Positions 36,027 to 45,223 are shown, numbered from the stretch's first letter. The stretch is DNA of 64,000 bases from CAVPGP01 sp963718065 (GCA_963718065.1 CAVQYE010000007.1:62001-126000); one strand, 5' to 3'. Numbers and translations: made by a program. Notes: generated by a model from the letters alone, not told the origin.

Positions 36027-36237
36027 GGGCGATCCTTTCGGAGACGGGAACGGCCGCTTTGGGCGGACGTCTGACCCGTCTCATCACGGTACGCCGCGGC
36101 GTCCGCGGGCACATCGGCCGCGTGACCGAACTACGGTCGGCACACCGAAGGATCTTTCTGCGGCACCGAGTCGTCCTGAATGAGGACTGCTACGAGACGC
36201 GGCCGTGCGCGTTGCAAGCCGGAAACGCTAGGCGGCG

Positions 36238-36588
36238 CTAGGCGACGGCGCAGACAGACGCGACGCCGAGGGCGTTGCGGATCGCCACGTCGAGCGCAGC
36301 GGCGGCGAAGGGCTTGACGAGATACGCAGAAGGCTCGAGAGCGTCCGTCTCCGGGCTCGGGGGGTAGATCGAGGAGCACACCATGGGGAGTCCGGGTGCC
36401 CGAAGACGGAGCTCTTTCGCCAGTCCGATGCCGTTGCCACCCGGCTCGATCAGGATCACGTCGACGGCCTGGAGAGGAGTACTCCAGGTGCCGTTGTAGA
36501 GGACGGCCTCGTGCCCGAGCCGGTGGAGCTGGAGCGCCAGGAGCGCGCCGACGTCAGGCTCGGATTCGCAAATGAGGACGGTTGCCAC
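36238..36588 (-). CDS. Degenerate response-regulator receiver domain
   Basis: 116 aa from GTG 36588. The fold is preserved (VATVLICESEPDVGALLALQ; PMVCSSIYPPS; AYLVKPFAAAALDVAI), with ESE replacing the acidic DD pair and Glu48 in DVILIEPGG where the phospho-accepting Asp should be. The conserved Ser and Lys remain. Such Glu substitutions can mimic the phosphorylated state, so this may be a constitutively active or protein-interaction receiver. There is no output domain. Divergent from the OmpR-type gene (58 bp between starts). Confidence 0.8.
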   Translation of the reverse strand: MATVLICESEPDVGALLALQLHRLGHEAVLYNGTWSTPLQAVDVILIEPGGNGIGLAKELRLRAPGLPMVCSSIYPPSPETDALEPSAYLVKPFAAAALDVAIRNALGVASVCAVA

Positions 36589-36646
36589 GAGCACAGATTG
36601 GAACGCGTCGGCAGGGAAAGGGTCCGCGTGATGGTATGAAACAGGT

Positions 36647-37339
36647 ATGAGCGCCCAGGCCCGGCGGATCCTGGTCGTCGACGACGATCCGGACATCCGC
36701 GATCTGCTGCGCACGATGCTGGAACGGGCCGGCTACATGGTCGACTCGGCCAACGACGGCAAGGCTGCGCTGCGGCAGTTCTACGCGACGACGCCCGACC
36801 TCGTGATCCTCGACGTGACGATGCCGGAGCTCGACGGTTGGGGGACTCTGGAGCGGATCCGCGACCTCTCGGACGTGCCGGTGCTGATGCTGACCGCGCT
36901 GGCGGCAGAGCTCGAGAAGGTGCGCGGTCTCGCCGCCGGGGCAGACGACTACGTCGCCAAGCCGTTCGGCCGCCAGGAGCTCCTGGCGCGGGTCCAGGCC
37001 CTGCTGCGCCGAGCGGGCGGCCAGACGAAGGCGCTCGAGGCCTACGCCGACGACTATCTCTCGATCGACTACGCCCAGCGGACCGTCACGGTGCAGGGAC
37101 GCGACGTCTCGCTGACGCCCCTCGAGTTCCGCCTGCTTTCGGCGTTCACGCAAAACCCGAGCCAGGTGCTCTCGCGCGACCAGCTGCTCGAGCTCGTCTG
37201 GGGCGACACCTACGGCGTCTCGGCCGACCAGGTGAAGCTCTACGTCGGCTATCTGCGCAGGAAGCTCAGCCCCGACGCGCCGGATGCGACCCCGATCGAG
37301 ACGCTCCGCGGCTTCGGCTACCGCTACCGCAAGAGCTGA
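36647..37339 (+). CDS. OmpR/PhoB-family response regulator
   Basis: 230 aa. Receiver domain 1-120 with acidic D12/D13, phospho-acceptor D56 (DLVILDVTMPEL), Thr in VLMLTAL and Lys in YVAKPFGRQE. A winged-helix DNA-binding domain follows (~135-228): LTPLEFRLLSAFTQNPSQVL, LELVWGDTYGVSADQVKLYV and the closing PIETLRGFGYRYRKS. No sensor kinase is encoded within the window. Start ATG 36647 lies in a short divergent promoter region shared with the degenerate receiver. Confidence 0.95.
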   Translation: MSAQARRILVVDDDPDIRDLLRTMLERAGYMVDSANDGKAALRQFYATTPDLVILDVTMPELDGWGTLERIRDLSDVPVLMLTALAAELEKVRGLAAGADDYVAKPFGRQELLARVQALLRRAGGQTKALEAYADDYLSIDYAQRTVTVQGRDVSLTPLEFRLLSAFTQNPSQVLSRDQLLELVWGDTYGVSADQVKLYVGYLRRKLSPDAPDATPIETLRGFGYRYRKS

Positions 37340-37342
37340 TCA

Positions 37343-37749
37343 CTAGGAAGGCTTGGCGAGAAGCTGCGCGATCGCCTCGAGCAGGCGGTCGGCGCGGAAC
37401 GGCTTCGGCAGGTAGACGTCGGCGCCTGCTTCGAGCCCTCGGCCGACGTCGTCTGCATGCACGCGCGCCGAGAGCATCAGGATCGGCGTCGCCTGCAGAT
37501 CCGGGTCGGCGCGGAACGCCCTCAGCACGCCGTAACCGTCGAGGCGGGGCATCATCACGTCGAGGACGGCGAGGTTCGGCCGCTCCTGCCGGGCGAGCTC
37601 GAGCGCCTCCTCCCCGTTCCGGGCGGCATTGACGCGGTAGCCGGCCCTCTCGAGGCGGATGCGAACGAGCGAGAGGATGTCCTCGTCGTCGTCGGCAATC
37701 AGGATCAGCGGCTCGGTATTGATCGGCCAACCTCCGGTCGGTCGCTCAT
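37343..37749 (-). CDS. Stand-alone receiver-domain response regulator (frameshifted at N-terminus)
   Basis: About 134 aa. Core: ADDDEDILSLVRIRLERAGY, phospho-acceptor in LAVLDVMMPRLDGYGVL, LMLSARVHADD and VYLPKPFRADRLLEAI. The core frame has no usable start; the best start is ATG 37749 preceded by AGGAGG, whose frame must shift by one missing base before ~37708. A sequencing indel is likely. It converges on the OmpR-type gene with a 3-bp gap. No output domain, so it probably relays phosphate or acts through protein contact. Confidence 0.78.
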
Positions 37750-38031
37750 CGGCCGCCCTCCTGTTGGACGGTCATGCGCCTCCTGCGGCAATCTCGACCC
37801 GAAACGCGGTTCCTGAGCGATTCCGCTGCTCTCGATCCTACCCTCGTCCCCGGCGAACGCCGTCCTCATGCGGGGCCGGGGCCACGAACGGCCCGTGCCC
37901 GCCCGCCTCGAGGAGGCGGCGCAAGATATGTAAGGAAGGGGCCGGAAAGTTGAATCTGCGGGCAAATCATCGATACTCTCCCGGCCACAGAGAGCACCAC
38001 GGAAGCGCCCCCAGACAACCAAGGAGGACGA

Positions 38032-39333
38032 GTGAAGAAGCGAATGTTCGCGGCCGCGATGCTGGCCGGGATCGTTGCGACCCTGGCGATCGTCGCCACG
38101 GTCACCGCGGCGGTCGGCAGCAAGTCCGCGACCCCGCTGCCTTCGTCTTCGTGCGGACCCATCATCGGCTCGAAGTCGGCGCAGTTCCTGATCGCGTCCG
38201 ATCTCCCGCTTCAGGGTGCGGGCCGAACGCAGACGGTGGAGATGACGAAGGCGATCGGCTTCATTCTCAAGCGCCACAACTACAAGGCCGGCAAGTACAC
38301 CGTCGCGTACCAGTCGTGCGACGACTCGACGGCCCAGGCCGGCAAATGGGACTCGGGCAAGTGCTCCCAGAACGGTCAGGCGTACGCCAGCAACAAGGCC
38401 GTCATCGGCGTCATCGGCACGTTCAACTCAGGTTGCGCCGAGATCATCATCCCGATCCTCAACCGTGCGCCGGGTGGGTCGGTCGGCATGGTCAGCCCGG
38501 CCAACACCTACGTCGGGCTCACGCACTCCGGCCCGGGAACGGCCGCGGGTGAGCCGAACAAGTACTACCCGACCGGCAAGCGGAACTACATCCGCATCGT
38601 GGCTGCCGACGACTTCCAGGGCGCTGCCGACGCAGTGCTGACGAAGAGCCTCGGCATCAAGAGCGTCTACATCTTGAACGACAAGGAGGCCTACGGCCTC
38701 GGCGTCGCCACGAACTACCGGAATGCCGCAAAGAAGCTCGGCATCAAGATCGCCGGCTTCGACGCGTGGGACGGCAAGGCGTCGAGCTATGAGGCGCTCG
38801 CCACGAAGGTCAAGTCGTCTGGTGCCACCGGCATCTTCCTCGGCGGCCTGATCTGCGAGAACGGCGGCAAGCTCGTGAAGGACCTGCGTGCAGGCGTTCC
38901 TTCGAGCGTCAAGATCATGGCTCCGGACGGCTTCACGCCGGTCTCGGCCGTCGTGACGGGCGCGGGTGACGCTGCCGAGAAGATGACCATCTCGGTCGCA
39001 GGCCTCCCGAACTCGCAGCTGAAGGGCGCCGGCAAGCTGTTCCTGGCGCAGTTCAGGGCGGTTGTCAAGAAGCAGGCCGACCCGTACTCGGTCTACGCCG
39101 CGCAGGCGGCCGAGGTGATGGTCAACGCGATCGCGAAGTCCAACGGGACGCGCTCGTCGGTGACCGCGAACCTGTTCAAGACGAGGGCCGTCAATGGGAT
39201 CATCGGCTCGTTCAGGATCAACGCCAGAGGCGACACGACGTCGAACCCGGTCACGATCTACCTCGTGAAGGGTGGCAAGTCGACGGAGTACAAGGTGATC
39301 GTGCCGCCGCTCAGTCTCGTCGCGGCCGCCTAG
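38032..39333 (+). CDS. Periplasmic-binding-type ABC substrate-binding protein (LivK-like)
   Basis: 433 aa from GTG 38032, 6 nt after AAGGAGG. Signal peptide MFAAAMLAGIVATLAIVATV. Peripla_BP_6 fold: FLIASDLPLQGAGRTQTVEM at the ligand entrance, QSCDDSTAQAG, VIGVIGTFNSGCAEIIIPIL with the ligand-binding GTFNSGC, and VYILNDKEAYGLGVATNYRN at the domain hinge. Branched-chain amino acid, urea or amide substrates are all possible. No permease or ATPase genes are adjacent, so it is an orphan binding protein. A strong terminator follows. Confidence 0.88.
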   Translation: MKKRMFAAAMLAGIVATLAIVATVTAAVGSKSATPLPSSSCGPIIGSKSAQFLIASDLPLQGAGRTQTVEMTKAIGFILKRHNYKAGKYTVAYQSCDDSTAQAGKWDSGKCSQNGQAYASNKAVIGVIGTFNSGCAEIIIPILNRAPGGSVGMVSPANTYVGLTHSGPGTAAGEPNKYYPTGKRNYIRIVAADDFQGAADAVLTKSLGIKSVYILNDKEAYGLGVATNYRNAAKKLGIKIAGFDAWDGKASSYEALATKVKSSGATGIFLGGLICENGGKLVKDLRAGVPSSVKIMAPDGFTPVSAVVTGAGDAAEKMTISVAGLPNSQLKGAGKLFLAQFRAVVKKQADPYSVYAAQAAEVMVNAIAKSNGTRSSVTANLFKTRAVNGIIGSFRINARGDTTSNPVTIYLVKGGKSTEYKVIVPPLSLVAAA

Positions 39334-39352
39334 CGCACCGCTTCGGAACCGT

Positions 39353-39383
39353 GGTCGGGGGAGGACATCGTCCTCCCCCGACC
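39353..39383 (+). terminator. 14-bp hairpin terminator after the binding-protein gene
   Basis: GGTCGGGGGAGGAC pairs perfectly with GTCCTCCCCCGACC around a 3-nt loop, followed by ATTTCC. Confidence 0.85.
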
Positions 39384-39400
39384 ATTTCCGACTACTACTT

Positions 39401-39961
39401 ATGTCTGTGACGCTCGCCACCCTCCCCGACGGACAACTGGTCGCACGCTGCCGTGAGGGTGACGATTCGGCCTGGGAAGAGCTCGTCAACCGGTTTTCCC
39501 GCTACGTCTACGCGATCTGCGTGCAGGCGTTCAGGCTGCCTCCGCACGACGCCGAGGACGTGTTCCAGGAGGTCTTCACCAAGGTCTACGAGCATCTGCC
39601 GCGCCTGCGGGTCGACGATGCGATCCGGCCCTGGCTCGCCCAGCTGACGCGGCGCACGTGCATCGACCGGATCCGCGCCGGCTCGCGCGAGCAGGTGTCC
39701 GACGAGGACATCGAGCCGGCCGAGTTCGACGAGACGCTGACACGGCTGGACGAAGCACTGATGGTGCACGAGGCGCTCGGCCGTTTGGGCGGCGATTGCA
39801 GGGAGATCCTCGACCGCTTCTTCTCCCGTGACGAGAGCTATCGCACGATCGGCGAGGCGCTCGAGCTCCCGCCCGGGACGATCGCCAGCCGCATCTCGCG
39901 GTGCCTCGGAAAGCTGAAGATCGAGCTCGAGGGAAGAAATGACGCGTCCCCCCCGTCATGA
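39401..39961 (+). CDS. ECF-type RNA polymerase sigma factor
   Basis: 186 aa. Region 2 (about 20-90: VNRFSRYVYAICVQAFRLPP, DAEDVFQEVFTKVYEHLP, WLAQLTRRTCIDRIRA) and region 4 (about 120-180: LGGDCREILDRFFSRDESYR, TIGEALELPPGTIASRISRC) are both present. No recognisable anti-sigma gene follows; the small downstream protein could be its partner. Signal and regulon unknown. Confidence 0.9.
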   Translation: MSVTLATLPDGQLVARCREGDDSAWEELVNRFSRYVYAICVQAFRLPPHDAEDVFQEVFTKVYEHLPRLRVDDAIRPWLAQLTRRTCIDRIRAGSREQVSDEDIEPAEFDETLTRLDEALMVHEALGRLGGDCREILDRFFSRDESYRTIGEALELPPGTIASRISRCLGKLKIELEGRNDASPPS

Positions 39962-39974
39962 GAACGGTGATTCG

Positions 39975-40229
39975 ATGAACGCGTACGACACACAACGCCT
40001 GGCCCAGCTGCTCCGTGCGCTCCCTGACGCGCCGGATGCCTGGGTGAAGGCGGCGCAGGAGCTGCCGGCTGCCCGGAGGGAACTCGAGGAGATCGTTGCT
40101 CGAGCTGAGGCAGACGCGGCATTCCGCGCTCGGCTCGTCGCTGACCTCGAATCGGCGCTTGCGGAGGCGGGCTACCAGCCTGTCGCGCCGCTCCTCGATG
40201 CGCTGCGAGACCGTTTGTTGCGGCCTTAG
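39975..40229 (+). CDS. Small helical protein after the sigma factor
   Basis: 84 aa from ATG 39975 (an alternative start at 39939 would overlap the sigma gene). Almost entirely helical and charged (TQRLAQLLRALPDAPDAWVK, AARRELEEIVARAEADAAFR, ESALAEAGYQPVAPLLDALR). No recognised domain and no Zn-finger cysteines. It lies 13 bp after the sigma factor on the same strand, so it is a candidate regulator of it, but a canonical anti-sigma fold is not visible. Confidence 0.7.
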   Translation: MNAYDTQRLAQLLRALPDAPDAWVKAAQELPAARRELEEIVARAEADAAFRARLVADLESALAEAGYQPVAPLLDALRDRLLRP

Positions 40230-40284
40230 GGTCTTCGCACGCAATGCAACGCCTCGACGGCCCGGATTCGACAGAATCCGGGCC

Positions 40285-40839
40285 GTGGAGGCTTTCTTCG
40301 ACGAGCTGGCGGAGCGCAAGCGGATTCCGGGCGCCGCGACGGCGGCGGTCATGACGGCAGCGATGGCGGCCGCGCTCGTGTCACGGGGCGCCGTCTACTC
40401 CGCCGCCTCGTGGCCGGAAGCCGCCTCGGCCGAAGCCCAGGCCGACGCCCTGCGGGCACGGGCGCTCTCTCTCCGCGCGCCGCTCGAGGAGACATTCCGG
40501 CGAGCGCTGATGGAGCTCGACGAGCCGAGCGAGGAAGACCCCGAGCGGCGCAACTTCCAGCTCGGCCAGGCGCTCGAGCGGGCGATCGAGCCGCTCCTGA
40601 CGCTCGCCGAGGTGGCCGCGGACATCGCCGACCTCGCGGCACAGGTCGCCGAGCGCGGCGCGCAGGAGCTGCAACCGGACCTCGCCGGCGCCGCCGCGCT
40701 CGCCGAATCCGCGGCGCGAACCGCGGCCGTCCTCGCGGCAGCGAACCTCGGCGCCCCGCCCGGCGACGAGCGCGTCCGCCGGGCCGAGCGCTCAGCCGAG
40801 TCGGCCAAGCTCTCGGTGGGCCGCGCCGTCGCGGTCTGA
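40285..40839 (+). CDS. Cyclodeaminase/cyclohydrolase family protein (FchA-like)
   Basis: 184 aa from GTG 40285 (VEAFFDELAERKRIPGAATA). The family converts 5-formimino-THF to 5,10-methenyl-THF with release of ammonia. Visible features: the N-terminal GAATAAVMTAAMAAALVSRG loop (equivalent to the Gly-rich PGGGs-type motif of the family), long paired helices, and SAARTAAVLAAANLG, the conserved closing helix. It supplies the second half of what is a single bifunctional FTCD in animals; the transferase half is encoded at 14.5 kb. It immediately precedes tRNA-Glu. Confidence 0.82.
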   Translation: MEAFFDELAERKRIPGAATAAVMTAAMAAALVSRGAVYSAASWPEAASAEAQADALRARALSLRAPLEETFRRALMELDEPSEEDPERRNFQLGQALERAIEPLLTLAEVAADIADLAAQVAERGAQELQPDLAGAAALAESAARTAAVLAAANLGAPPGDERVRRAERSAESAKLSVGRAVAV

Positions 40840-40886
40840 CCGTCTGTCAACCGTCGAGCTTGTCGCTACACTGAGACCCGCTTCAG

Positions 40887-40959
40887 GGCGCATTCGTCTA
40901 GTGGCCTAGGACACCGCCCTCTCACGGCGGCGGCACGGGTTCGAATCCCGTATGCGCCT
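40887..40959 (+). tRNA. tRNA-Glu (anticodon CTC)
   Basis: Acceptor GGCGCAT (40887-40893) pairs with ATGCGCC (40952-40958). Anticodon stem CCGCC/GGCGG around CTCTCAC gives anticodon CTC. T-arm CGGG-TTCGAAT-CCCG. No encoded CCA. Confidence 0.97.
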
Positions 40960-40970
40960 TCTCTGCATTC

Positions 40971-41004
40971 GTCCGAAACCGTCTCCCTTGGGAGAGTCTC
41001 GGAC
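40971..41004. terminator. Bipartite hairpin between tRNA-Glu and the antiporter
   Basis: Outer arms GTCCGA/TCGGAC and inner arms TCTCCC/GGGAGA flank a 2-nt loop. It lies 11 bp after tRNA-Glu and just beyond the antiporter stop on the opposite strand, so it may serve both transcripts. Confidence 0.6.
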
Positions 41005-41013
41005 AACCGCCCG

Positions 41014-42192
41014 CTAGACGAACTCCTCCGCAGGCACCAGCGCTCGATCGCGCTCCGCTTCGGTTTCGCGATCCGGGAGGAACCGCCGCTCGGCGATCGC
41101 CGTCGGAACGATCGCCGAGAGAACGACGACGGTTATCAGGAGCGAGAACTGCGTCTCGTCGATGATGCCGGCCGTCAGCCCGTAGAGGGATGAGATCGTG
41201 CCGAAGGTCAGGCCCGTGCTCATCAGGAGCGTCGTGAACGTCGCGTGGCGCGGGACCGCCCTCCGGGCGAGTGGATAGACAAACGCGATCTTCGGAACCA
41301 TCTTCGCGACGAGCAACACCCCGAGGATGCCGAGGTTCGAGAGGACGGCGCCCAGGGACACGTTCAAGCCGCCCTTGATGAAGAAGAACGGCGTCAGGAA
41401 TGCAAATGCGACCACGCGCAGCCGCTGCTGCTCCTCGCGATGCTCGCCGTAGTGCCGGCTCATCACCAGGCCGAGTACGAATGCGGGCAGGACCGCGTGG
41501 CCATTCGAAGCGTCGGCCAGCACCATCAGGATGAAGAGGACGAAGAAGACGAGCTTGATCTCGGGCTCGATCACCCGGTCGCCGTACCGCGCGAAGAACG
41601 GCGGAGCGATCCTCGGCAACGCGACGATCAGCCCCACGGAGACGACGATGAAGACCGGGAACCAGATATTCGGCTTGATGAAGATCGCGGAGAGCGCGAC
41701 CGCGGTGCAGAGGTCCGTCACGAACGTGGCGCTCATCAACAGCTTCCCGACGTTCGAGCCCGTGAGGCCGCGCTCGACGAGCACCGCGTAGACGACCGCC
41801 AGCGATGTCGTCGAGAGCGCGGTCCCCGTGATCAGCGCGGCTTTGCCGGACCAGTCCAGCAAGAGGTAGGACGCAAGCGCCGCCACGGCGAACGGCCCGG
41901 CAAACGACGCGATCCCGATACTCACGGTGGCTCGTGCGCGATCGCGCATGTAGACCGGATCGACCTCCATCCCCGCCAGGAAGGTCAGCACGATCGATGC
42001 GAACTTCGCAATGAAATCGAGCCACTCCTGAGAGTGAAGATCGAAGACGTTGCCGAACACGATCCCGAAGGTCAGCTCGATCAGCGCGACGGTGATTCCC
42101 AGCTCCACCGACACGATCGACGCGAGCAGAACCGCGAGGGAAAGGACTGCTGCTAGTTGAATCGGGCTCACGCGACCTCCTACTTGCGTCAC
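41014..42192 (-). CDS. Cation:proton antiporter (CPA2, NhaS/KefB-like)
   Basis: 392 aa with 11-13 predicted membrane helices and no cytosolic TrkA domain. Helix sequences such as AVLSLAVLLASIVSVELGIT, FIAKFASIVLTFLAGMEVDP, AGPFAVAALASYLLLD and LLMSATFVTDLCTAVALSAI place it in the Na+/H+ exchanger superfamily; TDLC matches the position of the family's membrane-embedded aspartate motif. It exchanges Na+ or K+ for H+ across the plasma membrane. Start ATG 42192; gene is isolated on the minus strand. Confidence 0.88.
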   Translation of the reverse strand: MTQVGGRVSPIQLAAVLSLAVLLASIVSVELGITVALIELTFGIVFGNVFDLHSQEWLDFIAKFASIVLTFLAGMEVDPVYMRDRARATVSIGIASFAGPFAVAALASYLLLDWSGKAALITGTALSTTSLAVVYAVLVERGLTGSNVGKLLMSATFVTDLCTAVALSAIFIKPNIWFPVFIVVSVGLIVALPRIAPPFFARYGDRVIEPEIKLVFFVLFILMVLADASNGHAVLPAFVLGLVMSRHYGEHREEQQRLRVVAFAFLTPFFFIKGGLNVSLGAVLSNLGILGVLLVAKMVPKIAFVYPLARRAVPRHATFTTLLMSTGLTFGTISSLYGLTAGIIDETQFSLLITVVVLSAIVPTAIAERRFLPDRETEAERDRALVPAEEFV

Positions 42193-42339
42193 CTATGACG
42201 TTCGTAGAGGCCATCAGCCCAGAAGGGCGGTTAAGCGCGAGCCTCATCGCGCCGCGCAACCCTATCAGTGCCCGGACCGCGCACCCGCGGAGAAAGGATC
42301 CGGCGCGGATCGACTCTTCTTTCGCTGGAGGAAGGGGTC

Positions 42340-42370
42340 AGGGGGCGCCGAGCTGCAGTCGGCGCCCCCT
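42340..42370 (+). terminator. 12-bp hairpin
   Basis: AGGGGGCGCCGA pairs with TCGGCGCCCCCT around a 7-nt loop, followed by CATCCGTTTC. It sits in the divergent gap between the antiporter and the anchored protein at 42432, so it may end readthrough transcription from either side. Confidence 0.55.
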
Positions 42371-42431
42371 CATCCGTTTCGGGGGGAAATGACAGCGTTA
42401 TCCTTGGCCTCTCCAGTCCGGAGGGCCATTC

Positions 42432-43316
42432 ATGTCGTCCGAACCTCCCGCGGCAGCGCCGCCACCGGCCAAGGACGACCCGCCCGCGGCCGGGCAGGAA
42501 AAACCGAGCCTCGGCGCCCGTGCGCACGCACGCTGGAAGTGGATCGCCGGCACGATCGCCGGCACCTTCGTCGTCGCGGTCGGCGGAGCCCTGGCGAACT
42601 GGACGATAGGCGGCGCCGAGCATGCGACGAAGAAGGTGCTCCAGGGAACGAAGGCGCCCCTGACGGTCAGGGTCCTCCGTCCCGGTACGTACGGGAGTGG
42701 CCACGTTTACGCGCCGTACTACATCGTGCCGACGGCTCGAGTCGCCGATCCGACCGCCTTGCCGAAAGCCGACCTCGGCCACTCGGAGACGTTCTTCGAC
42801 TACGCCTGGTCGCTGGAGCACGGTGCCGTGCCGGGCGATCCGCAGGTCGTCCGGCTCGAGCTGCGCGGCCGTGGCGACGAGCCGGTCACCGTCAGCGGCA
42901 TCCGGGCGCTGGTCGTCGGACGAACGGCACCGGTCGCAGGCTGGTACGTGGCCGATCCGGCCTGTGGCCCCGAGCCCGTGCGGCTGGCGACGATCGACCT
43001 CGACGCCGGTGTGCCCAAGGTCGAGTACTGGGACGACAGCGGCCCGCACAAGGACCTCGCAGTCTCCGTGACGCGGTCTGACCTCGAGCTGATCGAGTTG
43101 CACGCCTCGAGCAAGCGATCGACGGTCGACTGGCGCGCGCAGGTGTTCTACTCCGGCCCCGAGGGCGAGGGGACGGTCACGGTCGACGACGGAGGAAAGC
43201 CGTTCCGGGTCTCAACCGAGTCGGCGAGCGCCGGCTACAGGCCGGACTTCGCCGGCGGGAAGCCGAAGCTCGTGCGCGAGCACAGCTGGGACAAGAACGG
43301 CATCACCGCCTGCTAG
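42432..43316 (+). CDS. Membrane-anchored extracytoplasmic protein of unknown function
   Basis: 294 aa. A proline/alanine-rich cytosolic N-terminus (SEPPAAAPPPAKDDPPAAGQ), one transmembrane helix (WIAGTIAGTFVVAVGGALAN) and a ~230-aa external domain rich in beta structure (TVRVLRPGTYGSGHVYAPYY; RLATIDLDAGVPKVEYWDDS). Its layout resembles the anchored protein at 30751-31551, so the two may be distant relatives, but no family is recognised. Confidence 0.75.
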   Translation: MSSEPPAAAPPPAKDDPPAAGQEKPSLGARAHARWKWIAGTIAGTFVVAVGGALANWTIGGAEHATKKVLQGTKAPLTVRVLRPGTYGSGHVYAPYYIVPTARVADPTALPKADLGHSETFFDYAWSLEHGAVPGDPQVVRLELRGRGDEPVTVSGIRALVVGRTAPVAGWYVADPACGPEPVRLATIDLDAGVPKVEYWDDSGPHKDLAVSVTRSDLELIELHASSKRSTVDWRAQVFYSGPEGEGTVTVDDGGKPFRVSTESASAGYRPDFAGGKPKLVREHSWDKNGITAC

Positions 43317-43328
43317 CGGCGTGTTCGC

Positions 43329-44844
43329 CTAGGCGTGGACGCCGAGCTCGACGAGCAGCGGCTTCGTGTCGAGCGGGTCGAAGCCGAGCCGGCCGGCGAT
43401 CTCCTCGCTCGTCGGCTTGGTGCCCTCCCGGAAGAGGTCGCGGAGGAGGTCGCCCGTCTCGGTGCGCCGCCACCAGTCGGTGCCGATCTCCGAGACCAGG
43501 TGGCGCCGGAGCTGGGCGGCGCGGATCCACGCCCGCAGATAGTCGGCCGAGTAGAAGCCGGAGTCCATGTCGGAGATGTAAGCGTCGGAGCGGTAGCGGA
43601 CGCCGGTGGCCTCGGTCAGGTACTCCTCGTAGCCCGCGGGTGAGCCGCCGTCGTCGGCAAAGCGGCCCCAGAACTCGAGCTCGAAGCGGAGCTTCGCCTC
43701 GTAGCGGCGGTAGAGCAGCGCCTCGAGGAAGTCCGTTGCCTCTGCGTTCTCCTCGGCCTGGGCGTCGGAGAGGCCGAAGTACTCGGCGTGCCACGCCGGC
43801 TCGCGCGTGATCGCCTCGCAGATGTACGAGTAGATCTCCGTCAGCGCGTGGTCGCGGGAGATGCGGCGGAAGGTGTACGGCAGAGCCGGGTCGCAGCCCG
43901 CGTAGTGGAGCGCGTGGCCGGCCTCGTGGAGGAACGCCTGGTAGTCGTGCAGCCCGCCCTGGGCGCGCGTGATCAGGTGCACGACGGTCGGCGGGTCTGA
44001 CGCGATCACACAGGCGCGCGGGTTCTTGCGCGGCCGGTCGTCGAGGTCGGCATGGATCCCCTTCTCCGCGTCGAGATCGAAGCCGATCGTCTTCAGTGTC
44101 TCGAGACAGACCTCGGTCGCGCGGTCCTTCGTGTACGTCGACTCGAGCGGCGAGAGGCGGCGCATGTACGAGGTGTGAAACGACGTCGGCACGTCCGGTG
44201 CGTCCGGACCGAGCAGGCGCTCGAACCAGCGCGCGCGGAACGTCTCGTAGGCGTCGGCGGCCTCGTCTGCGGTGCGCTTCAGCACGGCGGACAGCTCGCG
44301 GAGGGAGATCGCCTTCTCCTCCTCGCTGCGGGCGACCGGATCGGGCTCGCCGGAGAGCTCGGCCTGGAGCTCCTCGCTCGACGGTGAGCAGCGAGAGCCG
44401 TTCGTCGTTGAACTGCGCCGACGCCTCGGCCTGAAGCTCGCCGAGCTCCTCGCGGTCCGCGTAGGAGTCGAGCACCGCCAGCCGCGCAAGCGCGCTGCGC
44501 AGGTCGATCGCCTCGCCCTTGAACGTCACCTTCTCGTTCAGGAGCTTGTTCTCGAGCTCGTCCTCGCGCGCGGCCAGCTCGGCGGAGATCAGTCCGGACT
44601 CGCACGTCTTGCGAAGTCGGTAGAGAAGCTCGCGCTCGTCGCCGGTCGCGTCGTCCTCGGCCTCGTGGAGCGCATCGAGCTGCGCTCGCGAGAAGAGGTC
44701 GGCGTAGGCCTCGACGATCTTCGCCTGCTCTGACGTCTCCTTCTCGCCGACCCGGACGGCGCGCGCCTCCTCGGAGCGCTCGAAGAGGTACCGCTGAAGG
44801 CGCGACTCGAATTCGGTGTACGAGCTGACTGCAGTGGCGCTCAT
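43329..44844 (-). CDS. M3-family-like zinc metallopeptidase (frameshifted)
   Basis: About 505 aa from ATG 44844. The gluzincin zinc site is intact: QAFLHEAGHALHYAGCD (HExxH) followed by the third ligand in EIYSYICEAITREPAWH, the geometry of oligopeptidase-F/thimet-type enzymes. The N-terminal half (FESRLQRYLFERSEEARAV) is an all-helical lid. The frame breaks near 44385: LSLLTVE joins EELQAELSGEPDPVAR after one base change. Probably a sequencing indel. It degrades short peptides in the cytosol. It is downstream of the receiver gene at 44864. Confidence 0.86.
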
Positions 44845-44863
44845 CGGCTGCGGACGATACCCG

Positions 44864-45223
44864 TCACGTGCGGACAACGCGGCGAATCGCGGCGACGAGC
44901 TCTTCGAACTCGAACGGCTTCGGGACGGCGCCGTCGGCGCGGGCGCGCAGCTCGCTGTCCACCTCCGCGGTGCCTGTGAAGAGCAGCACGGCCGGCGGCG
45001 GGGACTGGAGCTTCGCCTCCTCGAGCAGCGGATGCGCCAGCTCGCCGCCTACGTGCAGATCCAGCAGCACGACGTCAGGGCCGTCGGCGAGCCCGGCTCG
45101 CGCAGCCGTCACGGTGGAGGCTTCCCACACGCGGAACCCCTCCAGCTCGAGGTTCACCCGGCAGAGCAACCGCAACGATGCGTCGTCCTCCACGAGGAGA
45201 ACGGTCGTCTGGCCCTCCCCCAC
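44864..45223 (-). CDS. Single-domain response regulator (receiver)
   Basis: 119 aa. Complete receiver: LLVEDDASLRLLCRVNLELE, phospho-acceptor Asp55 in VVLLDLHVGG, the Thr of VLLFTGTAEVD and Lys in AVPKPFEFEEL. No output domain. No cognate kinase in the window. It overlaps no neighbour and is divergent from the hypothetical gene at 45276. Confidence 0.9.
   Translation of the reverse strand: MGEGQTTVLLVEDDASLRLLCRVNLELEGFRVWEASTVTAARAGLADGPDVVLLDLHVGGELAHPLLEEAKLQSPPPAVLLFTGTAEVDSELRARADGAVPKPFEFEELVAAIRRVVRT

Noticed and set aside
36059..36241. 60-aa plus-strand ORF between peroxiredoxin and receiver genes
   Set aside because: No conserved sequence or ribosome-binding site; likely promoter region.
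40922..42259. 445-aa minus-strand ORF whose end resembles TGFEPVPPP
   Set aside because: Reads antisense through tRNA-Glu and in a shifted frame through the antiporter.
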